24,290 bases of DNA, from assembly GCA_900548205.1 (NCBI GenBank), contig URJS01000033.1:1-24290 (forward strand), read 5' to 3'. This document shows positions 1-6,625 of the stretch, one piece after another. How positions within the stretch are numbered: position 1 is the stretch's first letter; every line of letters begins with the position of its first letter. The notes under the pieces were generated by a model. That model worked only from the letters and a program-made list of their open reading frames with translations, was not told the DNA's origin and did not search any database. This stretch comes from an uncultured Roseburia sp. (lineage in GTDB: Bacteria > Bacillota > Clostridia > Lachnospirales > Lachnospiraceae). A program made the translations under genes and the position numbers.

Positions 1-161
1 GTAACTTACCAGCAGGTACAGAGATGTGCATGCCTGGCGATAACATCGAGATGACAATCGAGCTGATTCATCCGGTAGCTATGGAGCAGGGTCTTACATT
101 CGCTATCCGTGAGGGTGGTAGAACTGTAGGTTCAGGCCGTGTTGCTTCTATCATTGAGTAA
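1..161 (+). CDS. tuf: Elongation factor Tu, C-terminal end (5' partial)
   Basis: The frame beginning at base 3 is open from the window edge to a TAA at 159-161 and encodes the last 52 residues of EF-Tu. The recognisable part is the third beta-barrel domain, with the PGDN segment, HPVAMEQGLTFAIREGGRTV and the terminal GRVASIIE. EF-Tu is the GTPase that carries aminoacyl-tRNA to the ribosome. Only the tail is here, so the GTPase domain, the start and the upstream neighbours (usually fusA and ribosomal protein genes) cannot be seen. A strong hairpin terminator follows directly, so this is the end of that operon. The family assignment is secure because this segment is nearly invariant in bacteria. 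Confidence 0.97.
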   Translation, partial: NLPAGTEMCMPGDNIEMTIELIHPVAMEQGLTFAIREGGRTVGSGRVASIIE

Positions 162-183
162 TCAATAAAAGTCAGATTTTATG

Positions 184-213
184 GGGCTTTCCGATTTTTT
201 GGAAAGCCCTTTT
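184..213 (+). terminator. Rho-independent terminator of tuf
   Basis: A perfect 9-bp stem, GGGCTTTCC (184-192) with GGAAAGCCC (201-209), has an 8-base loop and is followed by a T run. It lies 22 bases after the tuf stop codon. Confidence 0.92.
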
Positions 214-263
214 GTATATGCAAAAGCCGATTGTGGCTGTGTTTTAAAGCTATAAATTTTGTA

Positions 264-291
264 TTGCGTGTGACAGTTTGTTTTGTATAAT
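264..291 (+). promoter_or_regulatory. Predicted sigma-A promoter for the first lipoprotein gene
   Basis: TTGCGT (264-269) and a perfect TATAAT (286-291) are separated by 16 bases. Transcription would begin near 298, about 50 bases before the ATG at 350. The ATG at 278 lies between the two boxes, so it cannot be the start used from this promoter. Confidence 0.6.
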
Positions 292-349
292 AAAAATATG
301 GACAATGAGTAGCATAAAGGAAGGCGGAGTTTGGACGGGGGAAATAATT

Positions 350-1153
350 ATGGGGACACGGAGCAAGAAGACAGGAGTAATGACGTTTGCTTTAGTTGGA
401 TGTTTGATCCTTTCTGCTTGTGGTAAGAATGAGCCGCTTGCAGAAACACAACAGGAGGTTACGGTTGCAGGGGATACGTCTGAGTATGCGACAGAGGATA
501 GTACGGAAGTACAAGCTGCCACAGAAATTGATGCTCCTTCAAAAGAAGAAGTGATAGCTATGCGGGAGACTGTATTAGAAGGGATGTCAGCGGAGGAGAT
601 AGAAAGGCTGACTGAAAATATCAAGGTTGCCAATCTTCGGATGGAATCGGCTTATTTGTATGAACACATTTTTGATAAGCTGTCGGATCATGAGAGTTTG
701 TATTGGAATTATTTTACGCAAAAAGGGGAGATACAAATAGGTTGGTCTTATGAAGGAAGTGCTGTAGAACGCAAAGCAATTATGGCGGACGAGGGGATTT
801 CTAAAAGTGAATTTTATGAAAAATATGGCGAGCCAGTCATGGACTATAACAGATTTGACGCCACTAATTTTATTGATCTTATTGCGGATATGCAAAAGTC
901 CGTGCATAATGAACTGCTGATTGCCGACCTTCAGCAGTTGATGGACTTGACAAGGTTAGCAGAAGAAACACACGAGATGCATTATGTGAACAGCATTTAT
1001 AAAATCCTTCACGACTTAGATTACTACCTTTTAAGATATGGAGTTGAGGATGTTGGCATGTATACGCTGGATGACAGCATAGTATCTGAGTATTATGGTG
1101 TGCTTGCAGTGTATGGAGCAACGCCTATTTTGACAGAGACAGAGAACAAATAG
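350..1153 (+). CDS. Putative lipoprotein of unknown function
   Basis: This encodes 267 aa starting at ATG 350. That start gives a textbook lipoprotein signal: a basic n-region (RSKK), a hydrophobic core and the lipobox LSAC, so the mature protein would begin at Cys and be anchored outside the membrane. A low-complexity, Glu/Thr/Ala-rich linker of about 40 residues follows. The rest is mostly helical in appearance, with EEVIAMRETVLEGMSAEEIERLTENIK near its start, an aromatic-rich middle and an acidic end. The upstream in-frame ATG at 278 would add a non-signal leader and precedes the -10 box, so it is rejected. I recognise no named family. It stands alone between a terminator and poorly coding DNA, so the context gives no functional clue. 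Confidence 0.8.
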   Translation: MGTRSKKTGVMTFALVGCLILSACGKNEPLAETQQEVTVAGDTSEYATEDSTEVQAATEIDAPSKEEVIAMRETVLEGMSAEEIERLTENIKVANLRMESAYLYEHIFDKLSDHESLYWNYFTQKGEIQIGWSYEGSAVERKAIMADEGISKSEFYEKYGEPVMDYNRFDATNFIDLIADMQKSVHNELLIADLQQLMDLTRLAEETHEMHYVNSIYKILHDLDYYLLRYGVEDVGMYTLDDSIVSEYYGVLAVYGATPILTETENK

Positions 1154-1634
1154 CAGGTTCTGTTTTTCCAAAGGCAGAAAGTGATGCGGAAAAATACGGA
1201 GCTATCCGGCAGGAACACGAAGTGTTTGACAATTAGGATAGAAGTGCTTGCTTTTATTGACATAAGAGTCATCGCGAAGCGTGCTGCTCGTGGTTATCAT
1301 ATAGAACGCTTTTATTTTAAAGCTGCTTGTCCGGTTATAGTTAATGAAACGCTATTTTACCTATAGGGAGATAACGATATAGGCTTGGGAGATAATGATG
1401 GCGCTCATAGGAGGCAGGTTGTTTGTAAGTACCGGTTTCTTGATGATTTAGGAGAAGAAATTGAGGAAGGGTAAAAAAACACTTGTGATGGATAGGAATA
1501 TGGGACAGGAGTGGGATGATGATATGACAGAAAAAGGCACTGTATTTTTCATCATGCTCCACGCCTTTTAAAGCCGGGTGGAACGGAAGGAGCACAATAA
1601 ACACAGAGTTGCAGTTTCTTAACAGGAGATGGAT
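1154..1634. other. Poorly coding intergenic stretch with repeat copy A and possible gene remnants
   Basis: No convincing gene is seen. A 61-codon frame at 1181-1366 runs through the dispersed repeat at 1257-1301, has no good ribosome site and has no recognisable content. A 36-codon segment without a start (1367-1474) reads as plausible protein with the repeat-like pair GDNDIGLGDNDG and an acidic end, and may be a decayed gene fragment. A 27-codon frame beginning at the ATG near 1488 has no support. The stretch may be the remains of a deleted gene. Confidence 0.4.
1257..1301 (+). repeat. Dispersed ~45-bp repeat, copy A
   Basis: It begins TTGACATAAGAGT, has a CGCG-centred inner palindrome (TCGCGA) followed by AGCGTG, and ends GTTATCATA. 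It aligns along its whole length with copies at 2648 and 4554, and is one base shorter than copy C in the middle. Confidence 0.75.
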
Positions 1635-1832
1635 ATGGGGTATATGGGATTGATTTTTCTATATGTATTGAGTATTCTGATGATCATAAAGCCAAAGCTT
1701 CTTTGGAAAATTGAGAATATCTTTACGGTAAAAAACGGCGAGCCAACCGATTTTTATATAACTTTTTTGCGAATTAACGGAGTGCTTTTGCTTATCGGAG
1801 CTGTCATCGTTACGATTTATTTGCTGTTATAG
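1635..1832 (+). CDS. Small membrane protein, DUF6199-like
   Basis: This encodes 65 aa from ATG 1635. AGGAG at 1624-1628 sits six bases before this ATG but abuts the ATG at 1629, so 1635 is chosen. The protein has two hydrophobic segments, roughly residues 3-18 and 44-63. A short soluble loop between them contains the K-x-GEPTDFYITFLRINGV motif. This arrangement (TM, NGEP-x-DFY-x-x-x-x-R-x-x-G, TM) is like the small DUF6199 family of Firmicutes membrane proteins, whose function is unknown; I make the match from memory of the pattern only. It has no close partner gene: the next gene starts about 170 bases downstream. Confidence 0.7.
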   Translation: MGYMGLIFLYVLSILMIIKPKLLWKIENIFTVKNGEPTDFYITFLRINGVLLLIGAVIVTIYLLL

Positions 1833-2001
1833 AAAACAGCTTTGGGAATAGGTCAAACGTTATTTTACAGGATGTTTCGGTGACAGCTTTTGCATATGCA
1901 TAAAATTTTAATCGTATGAAACTTTTTTCAATGCGCTAAGGTCTAATCTTTTGTATAAAGAAAATGAATAAAAGGCGCAAGGGCGCGGAAAAGAGGAAAA
2001 A

Positions 2002-2424
2002 ATGAAAAAACAATTTGCAATGCTTTTAGTAACAATGGGAATTATGGGTACGATTTTCACCGGCTGCGGAAAGGAAGATACAACGACCCAGCCGCCTGCA
2101 GCACCGGAAAGCAGTGTGCAGACACCGCAGCAGGAGGAAGTGCCGAATATGGAAGCAGATACGCAGATTTCGTCAGATGCACAGGCACAGGCGGGAACGA
2201 CAGGAGAGACAAAGACCGTCAGCGGTAAATTGGAGGACAAGAAGGATATGCTGTTTATCCTCACAAGTGATAGCGGCGAGTCTTACGCGATTGGCTTTGA
2301 AACTGCTCCTCAGGGTTACGACCAGTTAAAGGTAGGAGATACTGTTGTGATGGAGTATACGGGAGAGCTGTCAGAGGTAGACGCGTTTACCGGTGAGATT
2401 ATTTCGCTGAAGCTTGCACAGTAG
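2002..2424 (+). CDS. Small secreted lipoprotein with a C-terminal beta-barrel-like domain
   Basis: This encodes 140 aa. The N-terminus is a lipoprotein signal with KK, a hydrophobic core and a TGC lipobox, giving a predicted lipid-anchored Cys near residue 23. A Pro/Gln/Glu/Thr-rich spacer runs to about residue 70. The remaining ~70 residues alternate in a beta pattern (TVSGKLEDKKDMLFILTS, a DSGESYAIGF strand, VGDTVVMEYTGEL), typical of small OB-like barrels attached to Clostridia lipoproteins. AAGAGGA just upstream serves as the ribosome site. A strong terminator follows, so it is probably monocistronic. The function is unknown, and nothing in the neighbours suggests one. Confidence 0.8.
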   Translation: MKKQFAMLLVTMGIMGTIFTGCGKEDTTTQPPAAPESSVQTPQQEEVPNMEADTQISSDAQAQAGTTGETKTVSGKLEDKKDMLFILTSDSGESYAIGFETAPQGYDQLKVGDTVVMEYTGELSEVDAFTGEIISLKLAQ

Positions 2425-2468
2425 TTTGAGTATGGCAGATCAAAATTGCATAGAAGTGCTGACAGGAG

Positions 2469-2511
2469 AGCCCTGTGTGTGTTAGGAAAGCTAAGACACG
2501 CAGGGCTTTTT
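2469..2511 (+). terminator. Rho-independent terminator of the small lipoprotein gene
   Basis: A 17-bp near-perfect stem pairs 2469-2485 with 2491-2507, with one G-T pair and one mismatch around a 5-base loop, and runs directly into TTTTT. Confidence 0.92.
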
Positions 2512-2724
2512 GTGACATAGGAAATTGCTTTGCCCCCTATAAAGCAAAAGCCTATGGGGAAGCGCATTGCGGCGGAATGGAATTATGTCGCAAATGCGAC
2601 CCGCCGCAGGCGGAGAATCCCGCTTGCGAGATTCTTTATTGTTTTATTTGACATAAGAGCGGTTCGCGAGGCGTGTCGCCTGTTGCTTGATATGATGCAG
2701 TACGGCAGATTTTACAGATGTTAG
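2512..2724. other. Hairpin-rich non-coding stretch carrying repeat copy B
   Basis: No gene is supported. The stretch holds several short inverted repeats: TGTCGCAAATGCGAC near 2587, GCCGCAGGCGG near 2602, and GAATC paired with GATTC near 2615-2635. The dispersed repeat follows at 2648. The 64-codon frame through it has no ribosome site and simply translates the repeat. Confidence 0.55.
2648..2695 (+). repeat. Dispersed ~45-bp repeat, copy B
   Basis: It begins TTGACATAAGAGCGG, then TTCGCGAGGCGTGTCGCC. The inner part forms AGGCG-TGT-CGCCT. The 3' end (TTGCTTGATATGA) is the most diverged of the three copies. Confidence 0.75.
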
Positions 2725-3876
2725 TTACCGCTTCTGTGCCGACAGGTCTTTGAAGGTCTCCAGAAATAAAAGATCAAGCGAGCCATGCAGGGGAACGCCA
2801 AGTGTGCGCAATGTGTCAGAGAGTGCTGCCATAGTGCTGATCATATCGGCGATATTGGCATTTGCGCCCATGTGACCGATACGGATGACCTTTCCGGCGA
2901 GCGTGTCAAAGGAGCCGGAAAGCAGAATGCCGTGGGAGTCTCTCATCATGGAAAGAATCGCATCCGCAGTTGTCTCCTGTGGAATGTCAAAGACGGTGAC
3001 CGTATTGGAATAGCCGCCGTTTAGGTGGAGGGAAAGTCCTGCGGCGGTTAATGCTACGCGGGTTGCGGCGCCAATACGGGCATGGCGCAGGAGAAGCTCC
3101 CGATCCGCTGCTATGCCGTCAAGAGCAGTGCGCAGCCCGTAAATATCACTGATTGGCATGGTATAAGGAAACCATTTCTTTTCATAGTAACCCTCAAATG
3201 TCAGAAGGTTCGCATAAAAAGAGGCAATCGGCGTCCGGCGGTTTCTCATTTTTTGCTTTGCAGTTTCGCTGATCGTCACAAAGGTCAGTCCGGGCGGTGC
3301 AGAGACCGCTTTTTGGGAGGCACCGCAGAGAATGTCAATTTCGGCGTCGTCTGTCCGCACGTCCTCGCCGAACATAGCGGAGACAGAATCAACGACAGTA
3401 AGAATGCCGTATTTTTTTAAAATCGGACAAAGCGTATGAATATCGTTGAGGACGCCGCTTGGGGTATCGCAATGTACCAGAGTGGCATAGGCATAGGAAT
3501 GATTGGTTTTCAGATGCTCCTCAAGGACTTCCGCAGGAAACGCGGTCAGTACATCGGAATGCAGAATTTCGGGAATGCCGCCATACAGTTTGACAAAATC
3601 GACAAAGCCCCTACCGTAGATTCCGTTATCGAGGACAAGCACCCGATCGCCTGGTTCCGTCAGTGAGGCACAGGCTGCCTCCAATCCGAGGATCCCCTCG
3701 CCGTCAAGGATCAGAGTCTCATTTTTTGTGTGCAAAAGTCGACTGATCAATTCACACGTTTCCTTATAAAAAGAAACAAAGCTTTCATCTAAATCAGGAT
3801 TTGTGCAGGGAACGCTTCGCGCCATGCGTACATTTTCCGGAATCTGTGTCGGACCGGGAGTCATCAGCTTATACAT
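2725..3876 (-). CDS. Class V aminotransferase (alanine-glyoxylate / serine-pyruvate type)
   Basis: This is a PLP-dependent aminotransferase of fold type I, 383 aa, the usual family length. The start at 3876 gives the characteristic N-terminus MYKLMTPGPTQIPENV; a longer in-frame start exists but lies within the upstream gene. Other marks are the glycine turn in LDGEGILGLEAA, the TLVHCDTPSGVLNDI strand, the cofactor aspartate in VVDSVSAMFGE, and the Schiff-base lysine in GASQKAVSAPPG. These match the AGXT/serine-pyruvate group rather than the NifS/SufS desulfurases, so a sulfur-donor role is unlikely. The true amino donor and acceptor cannot be read from sequence. It overlaps the ECF transporter gene by eight bases, so the two are translationally coupled and probably linked in one pathway. 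Confidence 0.88.
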   Translation of the reverse strand: MYKLMTPGPTQIPENVRMARSVPCTNPDLDESFVSFYKETCELISRLLHTKNETLILDGEGILGLEAACASLTEPGDRVLVLDNGIYGRGFVDFVKLYGGIPEILHSDVLTAFPAEVLEEHLKTNHSYAYATLVHCDTPSGVLNDIHTLCPILKKYGILTVVDSVSAMFGEDVRTDDAEIDILCGASQKAVSAPPGLTFVTISETAKQKMRNRRTPIASFYANLLTFEGYYEKKWFPYTMPISDIYGLRTALDGIAADRELLLRHARIGAATRVALTAAGLSLHLNGGYSNTVTVFDIPQETTADAILSMMRDSHGILLSGSFDTLAGKVIRIGHMGANANIADMISTMAALSDTLRTLGVPLHGSLDLLFLETFKDLSAQKR

Positions 3877-4408
3877 AAGAAGCCACCGCCTTTCTGAGAG
3901 GTGCTGCGATCGGAAGTACAAGGACGGCTGCAGCACCGACCTGAATGAGATTTCCGGGGATTGAGGCGACAGGCGTCAGCCAGCTCCCGAATAAAATCAC
4001 TTCGGCGAGATAATAGCCGACTACCTTAATGACGGCTGCAAGAAAAAGTGCAGGAAGCAGTCGACGAAAGCCGTAGTGCTTTTCGGTTAAGGCGCCTACC
4101 GTAAATCCCATAAGTCCGACGATGAGTAAGGTAAAGGGAGCCCATGCCGTCCAGCCGGAAAGCAGGTCAAAGAGCGCCATGCCCACACCGCCGGCAATCG
4201 CGCCGCTTTTTTTCCCGAACAGGATCGCGCAGAGAAAAAGTGGAACGTTTCCGAGGTGGATGAGTCCTCCGTTTGCGGCAATGGGAAGCCGCAGGTTGAT
4301 AAATGCGGTAAAGATATAGGTCAGTGCAATAAAAAGTGCCGTGACAGTCAAAAAGCGGATGTTTACGCCGTGCACGGCTGGTTTGGCGTTAGATGAAACA
4401 TTTTGCAT
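3869..4408 (-). CDS. ECF transporter S component (substrate-specific vitamin-binding subunit)
   Basis: This encodes 179 aa starting at 4408, with GGAGG seven bases upstream. About six hydrophobic segments fill the protein, and the pattern NLRLPIAANGGLIHLGNVPLFLCAILFGKKSGAIAGGVGMALFDLLSG is characteristic of S components of energy-coupling-factor importers. The S component binds the vitamin and docks on a shared EcfA-A'-T module that is not encoded here, as in group II ECF systems. The substrate is not certain: the LGNVPL...GxGMALxDLxSG pattern occurs in S components assigned to pyridoxine, hydroxymethylpyrimidine and related compounds. The coupled PLP enzyme downstream makes a B6-type or pyridine substrate a reasonable guess, no more. 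The leader at 4441-4523 could regulate it. Confidence 0.85.
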   Translation of the reverse strand: MQNVSSNAKPAVHGVNIRFLTVTALFIALTYIFTAFINLRLPIAANGGLIHLGNVPLFLCAILFGKKSGAIAGGVGMALFDLLSGWTAWAPFTLLIVGLMGFTVGALTEKHYGFRRLLPALFLAAVIKVVGYYLAEVILFGSWLTPVASIPGNLIQVGAAAVLVLPIAAPLRKAVASYV

Positions 4409-4440
4409 AGTAATTCCTCCATTTCTAAAGTGGTTTACCG

Positions 4441-4523
4441 TGAGGAAACGTGAGCTGAATTTCAGCTTCGGTTCTGCGGCGTAAAAAATTACATGTGGAT
4501 GCAATGTTTTACACGATTCCTCA
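4441..4523 (-). ncRNA. Structured leader RNA, candidate riboswitch or attenuator of the ECF gene
   Basis: On the minus strand, the closing stem pairs TGAGGAATCGTG with CACGTTTCCTCA, 11 pairs with one T-T mismatch. Inside it, a long hairpin pairs TAAAA-x-ATT-x-CAT with ATG-x-AAT-x-TTTTA, a single-stranded joiner GCCGCAGAACCGA follows, and a second hairpin pairs AGCTGA with TCAGCT. This is a three-way junction ending about 30 bases before the ATG of the S-component gene, a common place for vitamin riboswitches. I could not match it to a known class; the THF, TPP and preQ1 cores are not seen. Confidence 0.45.
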
Positions 4524-4553
4524 TTTATGGGTTGCCTGCGGCAACCGATTTGT

Positions 4554-4599
4554 TTGACATAAGAGTGGCCCGCGGGGCGTGTCGCTCGTTGTTATCATA
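4554..4599 (+). repeat. Dispersed ~45-bp repeat, copy C
   Basis: It begins TTGACATAAGAGTGG, has the inner palindrome CCCGCGGG, then GCGTGTCGCTCGTTGTTATCATA. A perfect hairpin (4531-4545) lies just upstream, and inverted repeats also precede copy B. Confidence 0.75.
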
Positions 4600-4724
4600 C
4601 ACAGTATCTGGATTAATTTAAAATGCCAGTTTATGAAATATTGACCATGCCAGTTTTGGGATGCTGAAACGAGAGCAGACAAAGAAGCGATTGCATGGAG
4701 GGTGTCAAACGCGTGATTTTGAGG

Positions 4725-4753
4725 TTGGCGATTGGCAGAAAAAGTGTTATGAT
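4725..4753 (+). promoter_or_regulatory. nadA: Predicted sigma-A promoter of the nadA operon
   Basis: TTGGCG (4725-4730) and TATGAT (4748-4753) are separated by exactly 17 bases. This leaves a leader of roughly 110 bases before the nadA start. No known operator is evident. Confidence 0.6.
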
Positions 4754-4872
4754 AGCAGGGTAGCGTCGGTATATGATATTGACGACAGACAGATTACCAA
4801 ACAAATTTAAGAGAAAGCAAAGCGAAAGCGCCGCAGAGGGTGACTGCGGGGTTTAAGGCGCACGGAGGTTTT

Positions 4873-5802
4873 ATGGAAAAGGAAAAAATAGATCAGATCA
4901 AAAAGCTGCAGAAGGAAAAGGACGTTGTAATTTTGGCGCATTATTATGTGGATGGTGAGGTGCAGGAGATTGCCGATTATGTAGGCGATTCCTTTTATCT
5001 AAGTAAGATTGCGACAAGTGTGCCGCAGCAGACGATCCTTTTTGCGGGGGTTGGCTTTATGGGAGAGAGCGCAAAGCTGTTAAATCCGAAAAAGACGGTG
5101 TTAATGGTGGACGAGTGTGCGGATTGTCCGATGGCCCATATGGTGACAAGGGAGCAGATTGCCGAGGTGCGCGTGCAGTATGAGGACTTATCGGTTGTGT
5201 GCTATGTGAACTCTACGGCGGAGATCAAGGCAGTCTCGGACGTCTGTGTGACCTCCTCGAACGCGGTAAAGGTAGTAAGCAATATCAAAGAAAAGAATAT
5301 TTTCTTTGTGCCGGATAACAATCTCGGCAGATATGTGGCGGAAAAGCTGCCGGAGAAGAATTTTATTTTCCATGACGGATTCTGTCATGTGCATACAAGT
5401 ATTGAGGAAGAAAATGTAAGAGCGGCGAAGGAACTGCATCCGGACGCGTTGATTCTGACGCACCCGGAGTGTACAAAGGAGGTTATCGCGCTGTCTGATT
5501 TCGTGGGAAGTACCTCGGAAATCATTGAGTTTGCAACAAAGAGCAGTCATACAAAGTTTATCATCTGCACAGAAATGGGCGTGTTTTTTGAATTACAGCA
5601 GAGGAATCCGCAGAAAAAATTTTATTCTGTCGGGCACAGGCAATTCTGCCCGAATATGAAGCGTGTGACAGCCGATAAGGCTTTGGACGTTTTGACGAAG
5701 CTTGGTACAGACCAGATGGATGAAAAGAGGATCGAGCTGTCTGATGAGATCATGGAGCGCGCCGCAGTGCCGCTTTGGCGGATGCTTGCGCTTGCAAAAT
5801 AG
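4873..5802 (+). CDS. nadA: Quinolinate synthase
   Basis: This encodes 309 aa, the normal length for NadA. The enzyme condenses iminoaspartate with dihydroxyacetone phosphate to quinolinate, the second step of de novo NAD synthesis, using a [4Fe-4S] cluster. Visible family marks are LAHYYVDGEVQEIADYVGDS near the N-terminus, VDECADCPMAHM, CYVNSTAEIKAVSDVCVTSSNAV, PDNNLGRYV, THPEC and ICTEMGVFFEL. The three expected cluster cysteines fit C82, C171 (in GFCHVH) and C259 (in FCPNM). The start at 4873 follows ACGGAGG; an earlier in-frame ATG at 4840 lacks a site. tcdA follows after 16 bases. The usual partners nadB and nadC are not beside it in this window. Confidence 0.96.
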   Translation: MEKEKIDQIKKLQKEKDVVILAHYYVDGEVQEIADYVGDSFYLSKIATSVPQQTILFAGVGFMGESAKLLNPKKTVLMVDECADCPMAHMVTREQIAEVRVQYEDLSVVCYVNSTAEIKAVSDVCVTSSNAVKVVSNIKEKNIFFVPDNNLGRYVAEKLPEKNFIFHDGFCHVHTSIEEENVRAAKELHPDALILTHPECTKEVIALSDFVGSTSEIIEFATKSSHTKFIICTEMGVFFELQQRNPQKKFYSVGHRQFCPNMKRVTADKALDVLTKLGTDQMDEKRIELSDEIMERAAVPLWRMLALAK

Positions 5803-5818
5803 GAAGGAATAGGGAAGG

Positions 5819-6625
5819 ATGCAGAATCAATTTTCCAGAATGGCGTTATTAGTAGGGGAAGATGCGATAGAGCGGCTCTCGCGTGCGAGAGTCGCTGTTT
5901 TTGGCGTGGGAGGCGTCGGCGGCTACGTCGTGGAGGCATTGGCGCGCAGCGGCGTCGGAGCATTGGACCTGATCGACAATGATAAGGTTTGTCTGACAAA
6001 TTTAAACCGTCAGATCATCGCACTGCACAGCACGCTGGGACGGGATAAGGTCGATGTGATGCGGGAGAGAGTTCTTGATATTAACCCGGAGTGCAAGGTG
6101 ACGGTGCACAAATGCTTTTATCTGCCGGAGACGGAAGCGCAGTTTGATTTTACGCAGTACGACTATGTGGTTGATGCGGTCGATACCGTGACGGCAAAGC
6201 TTGCGCTGGTCGTGCAGGCAAAGAAAGCAAAAACGCCTGTGATCAGCAGCATGGGAGCAGGAAATAAGCTGAATCCCGCAGCATTTGAGGCAGCGGATAT
6301 TTACCGCACCTCGGTAGACCCGCTGGCACGCGTGATGCGCAGGGAATTAAAAAAGCGCGGAATCAAGGATTTAAAGGTCGTCTATTCTAAGGAAGAACCG
6401 CTTGTTCCTAAGGAAGAAGCACATACGGGGGAACAGAAGGAAGCGGCAGAGAGGGCAGGAAACGGACAGATGGAGGATGTGGCAGCGGCGCAGGAATTTC
6501 GATCGGCGAGGCGGCGGGCAACGCCGGGCTCTGCGGCATTTGTCCCGTCCGCGGCCGGGCTTTTGATCGCATCGGAGGTCGTAATGGATTTATGGATGGA
6601 AGGCAAAGGGAAGAAGGATGTTTGA
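5819..6625 (+). CDS. tcdA: tRNA threonylcarbamoyladenosine dehydratase (TcdA/CsdL), E1-like
   Basis: This encodes 268 aa. TcdA is an E1-like, ATP-using enzyme that cyclises the N6-threonylcarbamoyl group of A37 in ANN-decoding tRNAs to its hydantoin form. The protein opens with the family signature MQNQFSRMALLVGEDAIERL and the nucleotide loop GVGGVGG (residues 29-35). LxNLNRQ with the catalytic-type arginines, the SMGAGNKLNP segment, DPLARVMRRELKKRGI and KVVYSKE follow. The last part, from about residue 200, includes a Glu/Ala/Arg-rich insertion before GSAAFVPSAAGLLIASEVV, longer than I expect in close relatives. It begins 16 bases after nadA and overlaps the next gene by eight bases, so it sits in the middle of an operon. 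The call is firm; the insertion may be flexible linker. Confidence 0.92.
   Translation: MQNQFSRMALLVGEDAIERLSRARVAVFGVGGVGGYVVEALARSGVGALDLIDNDKVCLTNLNRQIIALHSTLGRDKVDVMRERVLDINPECKVTVHKCFYLPETEAQFDFTQYDYVVDAVDTVTAKLALVVQAKKAKTPVISSMGAGNKLNPAAFEAADIYRTSVDPLARVMRRELKKRGIKDLKVVYSKEEPLVPKEEAHTGEQKEAAERAGNGQMEDVAAAQEFRSARRRATPGSAAFVPSAAGLLIASEVVMDLWMEGKGKKDV

Larger units (their letters stand above)
4409..4872. other. Divergent intergenic region between the ECF gene and nadA
   Basis: No gene is seen in these 464 bases. Read from the left it holds the ECF ribosome site, the three-stem leader (4441-4523), a perfect hairpin GTTGCC-TGC-GGCAAC (4531-4545), repeat copy C (4554-4599) and the nadA promoter (4725-4753). 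About 120 bases between 4600 and 4720 show nothing I can name. Confidence 0.6.

Noticed and set aside
1181..1366. 61-codon plus-strand frame
   Set aside because: No ribosome site, no recognisable protein content, and it translates the dispersed repeat.
1890..1899. Palindrome TGCATATGCA flanked by T and A runs as an operator
   Set aside because: Short and A/T-rich, with no second copy near a promoter; it could be chance.
2530..2724. 64-codon plus-strand frame
   Set aside because: It runs through hairpins and repeat copy B; its similarity to the frame at 1181 comes only from the shared repeat.
2725..3876. Cysteine desulfurase (NifS/SufS) that would feed the nearby tRNA thiolation genes
   Set aside because: The lysine context GASQKAVSAPPG and N-terminus MTPGPTQIPENV are AGXT-type, and no desulfurase Cys loop is seen.
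4441..4523. THF riboswitch, suggested by CATTGCATCC in the leader and an ECF gene downstream
   Set aside because: The rest of the THF core and its stems are absent; the matching bases fall in a hairpin loop here.
4554..4599. TTGACA in the dispersed repeat as a promoter -35 box
   Set aside because: The nearest TATCAT-like box is ~33 bases away, and no -10 stands at 16-18 bases in all three copies.
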